A stretch of DNA of 64,000 nt from Sphingomonas sp. (GTDB lineage Bacteria > Pseudomonadota > Alphaproteobacteria > Sphingomonadales > Sphingomonadaceae), in contig JAICSX010000007.1 of NCBI GenBank assembly GCA_025936675.1, forward strand, positions 8,218 through 72,217, read 5' to 3'. The position numbers were made by a program, and so were the translations under genes. Below, piece by piece: positions 8,524-15,954 of the stretch (the stretch's first letter is position 1; the number at the start of each line of letters is the position of its first letter). The notes beneath the pieces were generated by a model that was given only the letters and a program-made list of their open reading frames with translations, had not been told where the DNA came from and searched no databases.

Positions 8524-9591
8524 ATGGCCGACGTCCGAACCTTCACCGTCACTGAGGATGACGACGGAATCCGCCTCGACCGCTGGTTCAAGCGGCACAT
8601 GCCGGATGTCAGCTTCAACCTCGTGTCACGCTGGGCTCGGACCGGTCAGCTTCGGCTGGCGGGTAAGCGCGCGGGAACGGGCGACCGCATTGAGGCGGGA
8701 CAGGAAATCCGCGTTCCGCCGGTCCAGCCCACGCCGGAGCGCCACGCGCGCCAGCCGAGACGCGAGCCGCTGACACCGGACGAGGAGCAGTTCGTCCGCG
8801 ATATGGTGATCTACGAGGACCAGCAGGCTTTCGTTCTGAACAAGCCGCCCGGACTGGCGACGCAGGGCGGCACCAAGACTCATCAGCATCTCGACCGGCT
8901 GCTCGACGGCCTGGCCGAAGAGGGCGGCAGGCCCAAGCTCGTCCACCGGCTCGACAAGGATACGTCAGGCGCGCTGCTAGTCGCGCGGACTGCGCGCGCC
9001 GCCGGTCATTTTGCGAAGGCCTTTTCAGGAAGAACTGCACGGAAGGTGTATTGGGCGGTCGTCGTGGGGGTACCGGACGAGAGCCAAGGTGCCATCGACG
9101 CGCCCCTCGCGAAGCAGCCTGGGACGGGCGGCGAGAAGATGCATATCGACGAGGAACATGGGCTTCCCGCCAGGACGCGGTGGCGGGTGATCGACCGCGC
9201 CGGCAATCGCGCGGCCTGGGTCGAGCTTCAGCCGCTCACCGGCCGCACGCATCAGTTGCGGGCGCACATGGCCGCGATTGGGCACCCGATCGTCGGAGAT
9301 GCGAAATATGGTGGTGCCGAGGCTTTCCTTACCGGCGGCATCAGCCGGAAGCTTCATCTTCACGCCCGGCGCATCCGGATCGATGCGCCAGGTGGCGGGA
9401 AAATCGACGTGACCGCGGATCTTCCGCCGCATCTCGCCGAAACGCTGGCAACGCTCGGGTTCGAGGAAGCTTCGGGCGATCGCGAGATTGCACGTCCGCC
9501 GCGGCCGTCGCGCATGCCCAAAGCTAAGCCGCCTACAAGACGGGGCGAACGGCGCTCTCGCGGGTCCGATCAGAAGAGAAAGAGACGATAA
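8524..9591 (+). CDS. RluA-family 23S rRNA pseudouridine synthase
   Basis: 355 residues. An S4-like RNA-binding domain occupies about 1-75 (D-D-x-x-R-L-D-R-W-F-x-R). The pseudouridine synthase domain follows, with catalytic Asp in V-H-R-L-D-K-D-T-S-G (about residues 140-149), the G-R-T-H-Q-L-R motif and G-D-x-K-Y-G-G. A basic Arg/Lys-rich tail of about 35 residues follows. The layout fits RluC/RluD-type enzymes, which modify uridines of large-subunit rRNA; which site cannot be told from sequence, so no symbol is given. Confidence 0.92.
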   Translation: MADVRTFTVTEDDDGIRLDRWFKRHMPDVSFNLVSRWARTGQLRLAGKRAGTGDRIEAGQEIRVPPVQPTPERHARQPRREPLTPDEEQFVRDMVIYEDQQAFVLNKPPGLATQGGTKTHQHLDRLLDGLAEEGGRPKLVHRLDKDTSGALLVARTARAAGHFAKAFSGRTARKVYWAVVVGVPDESQGAIDAPLAKQPGTGGEKMHIDEEHGLPARTRWRVIDRAGNRAAWVELQPLTGRTHQLRAHMAAIGHPIVGDAKYGGAEAFLTGGISRKLHLHARRIRIDAPGGGKIDVTADLPPHLAETLATLGFEEASGDREIARPPRPSRMPKAKPPTRRGERRSRGSDQKRKRR

Positions 9592-9818
9592 TGGACGACG
9601 ATGTCGCTCGTCAGCGGCTGTTGGTTTACACGCTGGTCCGACTGATCGGGCTCGCGATCTTTTTCCTCGGAATCGCGATCATCTATACGGACCTAGTCCG
9701 TCCCGGCGGATGGCCGCAGATCGGGGCGATTGTCGCGATCATCGGAGTGATCGACTCCCTGATCGCGCCGCGGCTGCTCAAGCGCCGCTGGGACAAGGAC
9801 GACCAGGCCGAGCAGTGA
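9591..9818 (+). CDS. Small two-helix membrane protein
   Basis: 75 residues with hydrophobic segments at about 12-30 and 40-58 and a charged C-terminal tail (K-R-R-W-D-K-D-D). The ATG overlaps the stop of the pseudouridine synthase by one base, and its own TGA overlaps the GTG start of the ATP12 gene (GTGA), so it is translationally coupled on both sides. No family recognised. Confidence 0.7.
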   Translation: MDDDVARQRLLVYTLVRLIGLAIFFLGIAIIYTDLVRPGGWPQIGAIVAIIGVIDSLIAPRLLKRRWDKDDQAEQ

Positions 9819-10507
9819 AGCGCTTTTGGAAGGACGTAAGCGTCGAGCCCGAAGAAGGTGGCTGGGGCATTCGCCTCGACGGCCGTCCGGTCAAAACTCC
9901 TGCGCGGGCGCCGCTGACGGCACCTACGGAGCAGCTTGCCCAGGCGATTGCTGACGAATGGCGAAGCGTCGAGGATATGGTCGATCCGCGGGCGATGCCG
10001 CTAACCGGCCTCGCCAACGCAGCAATCGATCGAGTTTGTCCGCACCGTGAAGCGTTCGCCCGGGGGTTGGCACGCTACGCAGAGGCGGATCTCGCCTGCT
10101 ACCGCGCGGATGGCCCGCGCGGGCTCGTCGAACGGCAGGAGCGGGAATGGGACAAGCTGCTCGCCTGGGCGCGGCGGCGATACGACGTCGACTTCGCAAC
10201 CACATCAGGCTTGGTTCACGTCGAGCAGCCGCCGGCGACGGTGGACCGGCTGAGCCACGCGGTCGCTGCGCTCAATCCATTTCGCCTTGCCGGCCTTTCG
10301 CCGCTCGTCAGAGTCGGCGGATCGCTCGTTGCAGCGCTTGCGGTGTTGGAAAGAGCGATCACTCCGGAGGAGGCGTGGAACGCCGTCTGCATCGACGAGC
10401 AATGGCAGCTTGAACAATGGGGTGCCGATGCCGAGGCCGAAGCGGCGCTCGAGAACCGCAATCGCGATTTCCTTGCGGGCGCCCGCTTTCTTGATCTGCT
10501 GGACTAG
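9815..10507 (+). CDS. ATP12 family F1F0-ATPase assembly chaperone
   Basis: 230 residues. The opening (K-R-F-W-K-D-V, then G-W-x-I-x-L-D-G-R-P-V-K-T-P) and the later E-W motif are the signature of ATP12, the chaperone for the F1 alpha subunit in mitochondria, also found across alphaproteobacteria. I chose the GTG at 9815: the family signature begins right there, it overlaps the previous stop by GTGA, and the longer open frame upstream lies inside two other genes. Its stop shares the CTAG with the convergent gmk stop. Confidence 0.9.
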   Translation: MKRFWKDVSVEPEEGGWGIRLDGRPVKTPARAPLTAPTEQLAQAIADEWRSVEDMVDPRAMPLTGLANAAIDRVCPHREAFARGLARYAEADLACYRADGPRGLVERQEREWDKLLAWARRRYDVDFATTSGLVHVEQPPATVDRLSHAVAALNPFRLAGLSPLVRVGGSLVAALAVLERAITPEEAWNAVCIDEQWQLEQWGADAEAEAALENRNRDFLAGARFLDLLD

Positions 10508-11145
10508 TGCTGGGGGCCGATCAGGTCGCGAACGAATTCTACTAAACCTGTCTGCCTTACCCTCTTTGATCGTTCGGCGGTGACAATTGCCCTGACCTGC
10601 TCGAGACAGTTTTCGATGTCCCGGTTGACGAGCACATAATCATACTCGGCCCAGTGATCGATCTCGTCCGCTGCTCGCAGCATCCGGTCGGCAATCACTT
10701 CGTCGGAGTCGGTGCAACGGCTGTGGAGGCGATTCTCGAGCTCCGCCATCGTTGGCGGAAGCAGGAATATCGTGACGAGGTGCTCGCCGAAGTCGGGCTC
10801 CAGCTGCCGGGCCCCCTGCCAATCGATGTCGAACAAGATGTCCCGGCCTCGCCTCAGCGCCTGCTTCACCGGAGCTTTCGGCGTGCCGTAGCGATGCCCG
10901 AAGACATAGGCCCATTCGACGAATTCGTTGGCAGCGATCATCGCGTCGAACTCGGCATCGCTGACGAAATGATAATCGACGTCGTCGACCTCGCCCGGGC
11001 GCTTCGGCCGGGTCGTCGCGGATATCGACATCGTCACTTCCTTATCCGCGTCCAGCAACATCCGGGCGATGGTCGACTCGCCGGCTCCCGAAGGGGAGGA
11101 GAGGACGATCAGGAGGCCGCGGCGCTGACGGGTCGGTTGGTCCAT
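10504..11145 (-). CDS. gmk: Guanylate kinase with altered P-loop
   Basis: 213 residues. Guanylate kinase phosphorylates GMP to GDP with ATP. The GMP-binding elements (T-T-R-x-x-R-x-G-E, D-Y-H-F-V, F-V-E-W-A) and F-D-I-D-W-Q-G are intact and length is normal. The Walker A loop reads S-G-A-G-E-S-T: the usual lysine is Glu23 (GAG at 11077-11079). This would normally harm ATP binding, so it is either a lineage feature or an error. The ATG at 11145 fits the family's short N-terminus; a longer frame to 11271 would cover the phasin promoter. Confidence 0.93.
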   Translation of the reverse strand: MDQPTRQRRGLLIVLSSPSGAGESTIARMLLDADKEVTMSISATTRPKRPGEVDDVDYHFVSDAEFDAMIAANEFVEWAYVFGHRYGTPKAPVKQALRRGRDILFDIDWQGARQLEPDFGEHLVTIFLLPPTMAELENRLHSRCTDSDEVIADRMLRAADEIDHWAEYDYVLVNRDIENCLEQVRAIVTAERSKRVRQTGLVEFVRDLIGPQH

Positions 11146-11192
11146 GGCCGCTCTTGCTTCGGGTAAGCCGTGGCCGTCAAGCGACGGGATGT

Positions 11193-11249
11193 TGCGGTGC
11201 ACAAAAAACCTCTTGAAATGGTGCAACGCAATGCATATTGTGCACTGCA
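11193..11249 (+). promoter_or_regulatory. Phasin promoter with three TGC-N3-GCA sites (PhaR-like operator)
   Basis: TTGAAA at 11213-11218 and TATTGT at 11236-11241 are 17 bases apart, a plausible sigma-70-type promoter. Three copies of TGC-N3-GCA lie around it: 11193-11201 upstream of the -35, 11222-11230 in the spacer, and 11241-11249 over the likely start of transcription. PhaR repressors of PHA-making alphaproteobacteria bind TGC-rich sites of this type and control phasin genes. No such site is seen upstream of phaC, and no phaR gene is in the window. Confidence 0.6.
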
Positions 11250-11271
11250 GCAATTTTAGAGGAACAAGCAA

Positions 11272-12006
11272 ATGGCAGACGAAACCAAGGTTGAAGCCCC
11301 GGCAGTTGCGGAAGCCGCCGCCGAAGCTCCGGCCAAGGTCGCCGAAGCGGTCGCCGACACGATTCAGACGGTCGTGAAGGAGAGCGCAACGACTGCCAAG
11401 CGCACTCGTGCAACCGCCGCCCGCCGCGTGAAGCGCGAGGCAGCAGCCCGGAAGACCGCTGCCAAGGCTGCGGCTCGCCGGACCGTTCGCAAGACCCGCA
11501 CCGCTCAGCGCAAGAGCGCTGCCGTGGCCCAGAAAAGGACTGAAACCGTGACCAAGAATGCTTTCAACGGCTTTGACGCCATCCCGGCCTTCGCGCCGTT
11601 CCAGACCATCCTCGAAGAGGCGACCGAGCGCAGCCAGGAACTGGTGAAGCGCAGCCAGAAGGTCGCCGAGGAGCTCGCCGATCTCGCCCGCGCCAATGTC
11701 GAGGCGGTTGTCGAGGCGGGACGGGTCGCCAGCGAAGGCGCCCGCTCGATCGGCCAGGATGTCGTCGCCAAGCAGCGCGACGGCTTCGAGCAGGCCGCTG
11801 ACGCGATCCGCTCCCTCGCCGAGGCGAAGAGCCCGACCGAGTATCTGCAGCTTCAGGGCGATTTCGCCCGCGCTTCGTTCGATCGTGCGGTCGCCGAGAG
11901 CTCGAAGCTGACCGAGTCGCTGGTGAAGCTCGCCGGTGAGGCGTTCCAGCCGCTTTCGAACCGCGCTTCGGCCAATGCCGAGCGTTTCAATACCCTCGTT
12001 GCCTGA
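11272..12006 (+). CDS. Phasin family protein with basic histone-like N-terminal region
   Basis: 244 residues. Residues 1-35 are acidic/Ala-rich, and about 40-95 are dense in Lys, Arg and Ala (repeats of A-A-R-R, A-A-K-A), like a histone H1 tail. From about 98 on (N-A-F-N-G-F-D-A-I-P, then long amphipathic helices with R-S-Q-E-L-V-K-R) it matches the phasin fold, which coats PHA granules. Basic tails in phasins such as PhaF link granules to DNA; here the basic part precedes the phasin domain. AGAGGA lies before the ATG. A strong terminator follows. Confidence 0.85.
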   Translation: MADETKVEAPAVAEAAAEAPAKVAEAVADTIQTVVKESATTAKRTRATAARRVKREAAARKTAAKAAARRTVRKTRTAQRKSAAVAQKRTETVTKNAFNGFDAIPAFAPFQTILEEATERSQELVKRSQKVAEELADLARANVEAVVEAGRVASEGARSIGQDVVAKQRDGFEQAADAIRSLAEAKSPTEYLQLQGDFARASFDRAVAESSKLTESLVKLAGEAFQPLSNRASANAERFNTLVA

Positions 12007-12041
12007 CCCTCTCCCCTCCTAAAGTCAGGGCAACGATTGTC

Positions 12042-12080
12042 GGCGGCCGTTCCTTAGTTGGGACGGCCGCCATTTTTTTT
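12042..12080 (+). terminator. Rho-independent terminator after the phasin gene
   Basis: A perfect 9-bp GC-rich stem (12042-12050 with 12063-12071) and a 12-base loop are followed by eight T residues (12073-12080), 36 bases after the phasin stop and before clpS. Confidence 0.9.
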
Positions 12081-12142
12081 ACCGATCTGCTGCTAATTGC
12101 CGTCTTGCCGCGTTTTCGCGGACTGCCATATTTTAGGGCAAC

Positions 12143-12493
12143 ATGAGTGAGCTTCTGATCAGGATGGCGAATGGAGCCGATGATGATGGCCTCGACGAGA
12201 TCGAGACCGGCGTCGCGACACGCACCCGCCCCAAGACCAAGAAGCCGTCGAACTACAAAGTGCTGATGCTGAACGACGACTATACGCCGATGGAGTTCGT
12301 CGTTCTGGTGCTGCAGCGCTTTTTCACCATGGGCATCGAGGATGCGACGCGGGTGATGCTCCAGGTCCATCAGCAGGGCGTCGCCGTCTGCGGAGTGTTC
12401 ACTTATGAGGTCGCCGAGACGAAGGTGACACAGGTGATCGACTTCGCACGCGAGAACCAGCACCCCCTTCAGTGCACGCTCGAGAAGGCTTGA
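12143..12493 (+). CDS. clpS: ClpS, ATP-dependent Clp protease adaptor
   Basis: 116 residues. ClpS binds N-degron substrates and delivers them to ClpAP. The conserved core is clear: [15 protein letters not shown] near residues 39-53, the helix with M-x-x-V-H-x-x-G, and [13 protein letters not shown]. The first 35 residues are a variable acidic/basic extension, normal for alphaproteobacterial members. AGGGCAAC precedes the ATG at 12143; a second ATG at 12167 is less well supported. It is monocistronic between a terminator and a repeat. Confidence 0.95.
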   Translation: MSELLIRMANGADDDGLDEIETGVATRTRPKTKKPSNYKVLMLNDDYTPMEFVVLVLQRFFTMGIEDATRVMLQVHQQGVAVCGVFTYEVAETKVTQVIDFARENQHPLQCTLEKA

Positions 12494-12574
12494 TCGTTTC
12501 CGCTCCCTAGCAGGGAGGGCATTGAGGGGTGAGTTGAACGCCTGAAGCTCGCCGTACTCGGACCCACCCCCTTT

Positions 12575-12596
12575 CCCCTCCCTTGAAAGGGAGGGG
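12575..12596. repeat. Short palindromic intergenic repeat
   Basis: A perfect 10-bp inverted repeat (CCCCTCCCTT / AAGGGAGGGG) with a 2-base centre lies between clpS and murA, 20 bases before the murA start. Such C-rich/G-rich palindromes occur as dispersed intergenic repeats in sphingomonad genomes. It could fold in the murA leader; there is no T-run. Confidence 0.5.
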
Positions 12597-12616
12597 AGTC
12601 TCGCTAAAGCGCGGCA

Positions 12617-13900
12617 GTGGACAGCATCTGGATCAAGGGCGGGACCAAGCTGAAGGGCGAGATCCCGATCAGCGGCGCGAAGAATGCGGCGCTGACGCTC
12701 ATGCCCTGCGCGCTTCTCACCGAGGAGAAGCTGACGCTCACGAACCTGCCGCGCCTCGCCGACGTCGACACCTTCAGCCATTTGCTCAACCAGCTCGGCG
12801 TTTCGACCCATGTCGCCGGGGTGAAGAAGGGCGAGGTGGGCCGCCGCATGACGCTCCAGGCCGACGAGATCGTCTCGACGGTCGCGCCCTACGACATGGT
12901 CAGGAAGATGCGCGCTTCCGTGCTGGTGTTGGGTCCAATGCTCGCCCGCGCCGGCGAAGCGACGGTGTCACTGCCGGGCGGCTGCGCGATCGGGGATCGT
13001 CCGATCGACCTGCACCTGAAGGCGCTCGAGTGCATGGGCGCGGAAATCGAGCTTGCAGCAGGCTATGTGAAAGCGTCTGCGCCGAAAGGACGGCTACCGG
13101 GCGGTGACTTCAGCTTCCCTGTCGTGTCCGTCGGCGCGACCGAGAATGCGGTGATGGCGGCGGTGCTCGCGAGGGGCAAAACGCAGCTGTTCAACGCCGC
13201 GCGCGAGCCCGAGATCGTCGATCTCTGCAACCTGCTTGTCGCAATGGGCGCGAAGATCCGCGGGATTGGATCCTCGCACCTGATCATCGATGGGGTGGAA
13301 GGCCTCCACGGCTGCACCTATGAGGTGATGCCCGACCGCATCGAGGCGGGGAGCTATGCCTGCGCCGCGGGAATGACCGGCGGATCTATCGACCTGATCG
13401 GCGCCCGCCCCGACGATATGCAGGCGACTCTTAATGCGCTGGCCCATGCCGGTCTGATGATCGAATTCCACAATCGCGGGATCAAGGTCAGCGCTGACGG
13501 CGGCCTGAGGCCGCTAGCGCTTTCCACCTCGCCGTTCCCCGGCTTCGCCACCGACATGCAGGCGCAGTTCATGGCGATGCTGTGCCTTGCCGAGGGCGAC
13601 AGCTTCCTCGAGGAGACGATCTTCGAGAACCGCTACATGCACGTGCCGGAATTGAGGCGCATGGGCGCCGACGTCGACATTCATGGTCGCTCGGCAATCG
13701 TTCGAGGAGTACAACAGTTAACCGGCGCTAGCGTGATGGCGACCGACCTCCGAGCCTCGATGAGCCTGGTGCTTGCCGGCCTCGCGGCCGAGGGCGAGAC
13801 CGAAGTGCTGCGCGTCTATCACCTCGACCGCGGTTATGAGCGACTGGAGGAGAAGCTCAGCGCAGTCGGAGCGACGATCGAGCGGCGCAGTGCTGGTTAG
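12617..13900 (+). CDS. murA: UDP-N-acetylglucosamine 1-carboxyvinyltransferase
   Basis: 427 residues, normal MurA length. It transfers enolpyruvate from PEP to UDP-GlcNAc, the first committed step of peptidoglycan synthesis. Family marks: [18 protein letters not shown] near the N-terminus, and [15 protein letters not shown] with the catalytic Cys (fosfomycin target). [11 protein letters not shown] and the C-terminal [10 protein letters not shown] are also present. It starts with GTG; the leader holds a palindromic repeat. Confidence 0.96.
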   Translation: MDSIWIKGGTKLKGEIPISGAKNAALTLMPCALLTEEKLTLTNLPRLADVDTFSHLLNQLGVSTHVAGVKKGEVGRRMTLQADEIVSTVAPYDMVRKMRASVLVLGPMLARAGEATVSLPGGCAIGDRPIDLHLKALECMGAEIELAAGYVKASAPKGRLPGGDFSFPVVSVGATENAVMAAVLARGKTQLFNAAREPEIVDLCNLLVAMGAKIRGIGSSHLIIDGVEGLHGCTYEVMPDRIEAGSYACAAGMTGGSIDLIGARPDDMQATLNALAHAGLMIEFHNRGIKVSADGGLRPLALSTSPFPGFATDMQAQFMAMLCLAEGDSFLEETIFENRYMHVPELRRMGADVDIHGRSAIVRGVQQLTGASVMATDLRASMSLVLAGLAAEGETEVLRVYHLDRGYERLEEKLSAVGATIERRSAG

Positions 13901-13906
13901 GGCGGG

Positions 13907-14644
13907 CTAGAGCTTCTTGAAAAAACGGATGCTGCTTCGTTCGTAACCCAGGTGACGGTAGAAAGAGTGCGCGTCGGCCCGCCGGTCGTTGCTCGTGACC
14001 TCGATGAGTTGGCATCCTTGCTCGCGGCACCATTGCTCCACTGCCTCGACAAGCATTCGGCCGATGTTCTGACCGCGCGCTTCGCTGGCGACGACGAGGA
14101 CCGGGATTCGGCCCACGGGAGCGGGTCGATGGACGGTCACCATCAGGTGGCGTCCGATGAGTCCCATCACTTGCTTGTCGAGCGTGGCGACGATCGGCAG
14201 TTCGCCAGCCTTGTTCAGCTTGCGGAGATTCCTGCTCACCGATTTCTCGTCGATGTCGTGCTCCAGCTGACCGATCAGCTCGACGATCCGTCCAGCGTCG
14301 GACGGTTTGGCGTCGCGGAGTCGGAGCTTTGGCTTGGGCGGCGCTTCCGGGGGCTTTTTGGTGTCATTGGCCGCCGCGCGTGCTTTCTTCCGCCGCGGAA
14401 TGACCGCGACATCGAGTGACGCACCCCAGTCCTTGGCGTCGAGATTCCGCAGATAATCTTCGATCTGGTCCGGAGTGGCCGTCGGGCCTTTCGAGTCCAT
14501 GCCGAACAGGGGCTTTCCGTTCGCGTCGGTCAAACCGACTTTGCCGAAGCGCCGCTTGCCCGGCGTGCGGACGCGCGAGCGGATGAGCTTGAGCCCGCGA
14601 TTGCGTGCGCTTTCGGCGAGGATGTCGAGCTGCGGATCGCTCAC
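13907..14644 (-). CDS. GNAT acetyltransferase with N-terminal extension
   Basis: 245 residues. Residues 1-100 form an uncharacterised basic region (D-P-Q-L-D-I-L-A-E-S-A, later G-L-T-D-A-N-G-K-P-L-F-G) linked by a Pro/Lys-rich stretch to a GNAT domain from about 107 (L-R-L-R-D-A-K-P-S-D). The acetyl-CoA loop is R-G-Q-N-I-G-R-M-L and the terminal motif is H-S-F-Y-R-H-L-G-Y. The GTG start at 14644 overlaps the DUF445 stop (GTGA), so the two are coupled. The open frame extends to 15004 but only inside the DUF445 gene. Confidence 0.8.
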   Translation of the reverse strand: MSDPQLDILAESARNRGLKLIRSRVRTPGKRRFGKVGLTDANGKPLFGMDSKGPTATPDQIEDYLRNLDAKDWGASLDVAVIPRRKKARAAANDTKKPPEAPPKPKLRLRDAKPSDAGRIVELIGQLEHDIDEKSVSRNLRKLNKAGELPIVATLDKQVMGLIGRHLMVTVHRPAPVGRIPVLVVASEARGQNIGRMLVEAVEQWCREQGCQLIEVTSNDRRADAHSFYRHLGYERSSIRFFKKL

Positions 14645-15909
14645 AGCGTATCGATCAGGTGAAGCAGGAGGCCGACGAGGCCGCCGACCAGGGTGCCATT
14701 GATGCGGATATATTGGAGGTCGCGCCCGACGGCCGCTTCGAGGCGCCCGGTCACAGTCCGCGCATCCCAACCGCGGACGGTATCCGACACAAGCTTCACG
14801 ATTTGCGTCCCATAGCTTGCCGACATGCCGACCACGGCGCGTCGCGCGAACTGGTTGATGGCGCTCCGGATCCGCGCGTCCTTTTCGAGCGTCCCGCCCA
14901 TCGATTTCAGCACTTCGCCGAGCTTGCCGGCCATGACAGCGTCGGGGTTGCGCGCCGCCTTGATTACCGCCTCCCGGCCCTTCTGCCAGATCGTGTCGAG
15001 CCACAGGCTGACCGACTGATTGTCGAGCAGCTGCTCCTTCATGGCTTCGACACGTTCGCGGGTCTCAGGCTTCGTCTGGAGGTCATTCGCGAGCTGAGCG
15101 AGCGCTTCCTCGATCTTCAGTCGCACCGGATGCGCGGTGTCGGTCGACATCTCGACCGTGAGCTTGCGAAGGCCGTCAATGATCGAGTCGGCCAGCTTCT
15201 CATCGAGGCCGGCAAGCTTGAGCACCCAATTGGCTTTCTTGCGCACCATCTGGCGGATCAGCTGCTCGTTTGCGTCGAGCGCGCGCGCCGTCCACCGGAT
15301 CGCTGCCTCGAGCATCGGCACGTGGCGATCCTCGTTGATCGCCGACGCGAGCGCATGGCCGAGCAGGGGCGAGATTTCTGTCTTGCGAAGGCGCGAGGAG
15401 ACGGCGCCTTTCACAATGCCGCCTAGCCGCTCGTCGTCGAGGCTTTCGAAGATGTCCGCGATCAGGCGAGACGCACCGGCGCGGATTCGCGACTGCTCCT
15501 CCTTGCTCGGACTCTGGAGGAAGTGACCGACGGCCCCTGCCACATCGATGTTGCGCATTCGCCGCGCAACCACCGACGGGATCAGGAAATTCTCCTGGAT
15601 GAAGCGAGCGAGCGCTTCGCCGATGCGGTCCTTGTTGCGCGGGATGATGGCGGTGTGGGGGATCGGCAGCCCCAGCGGGTGACGGAAGAGGGCGGTGACG
15701 GCGAACCAGTCGGCAAGGCCGCCGACCATTGCCGCTTCAGCGAAGCTTTTGACGTAGGCGAGCCAAGGATACTGAGCCTGCAGCGCGCGGGCCGCGAGGA
15801 AGACGGCGGCCATCAGGACGAGCAGGCCGGTCGCGACCACCTTCATGCCCTGCGCGCCCGGCTGCGCAGGGTTGAAGCGGGACAGAGCGCCGTTGGGCAT
15901 CATCCTCAT
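14641..15909 (-). CDS. DUF445 family membrane protein
   Basis: 422 residues. A membrane helix lies near residues 25-42 and another at the extreme C-terminus. Between them is a long helical region with the DUF445 marks: G-G-L-A-D-W-F-A-V-T-A-L-F-R-H-P-L-G-L-P-I-P-H-T near residues 64-87, then I-P-x-N-K-D-R-I-G. DUF445 proteins (YjiN-like) are inner-membrane proteins of unknown role. It is followed directly by the coupled GNAT gene. Confidence 0.88.
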   Translation of the reverse strand: MRMMPNGALSRFNPAQPGAQGMKVVATGLLVLMAAVFLAARALQAQYPWLAYVKSFAEAAMVGGLADWFAVTALFRHPLGLPIPHTAIIPRNKDRIGEALARFIQENFLIPSVVARRMRNIDVAGAVGHFLQSPSKEEQSRIRAGASRLIADIFESLDDERLGGIVKGAVSSRLRKTEISPLLGHALASAINEDRHVPMLEAAIRWTARALDANEQLIRQMVRKKANWVLKLAGLDEKLADSIIDGLRKLTVEMSTDTAHPVRLKIEEALAQLANDLQTKPETRERVEAMKEQLLDNQSVSLWLDTIWQKGREAVIKAARNPDAVMAGKLGEVLKSMGGTLEKDARIRSAINQFARRAVVGMSASYGTQIVKLVSDTVRGWDARTVTGRLEAAVGRDLQYIRINGTLVGGLVGLLLHLIDTL

Positions 15910-15954
15910 GCCGGCTCAATAGCCGAGCAGGCGTGAGGGTCCACGCCTAGGCGG

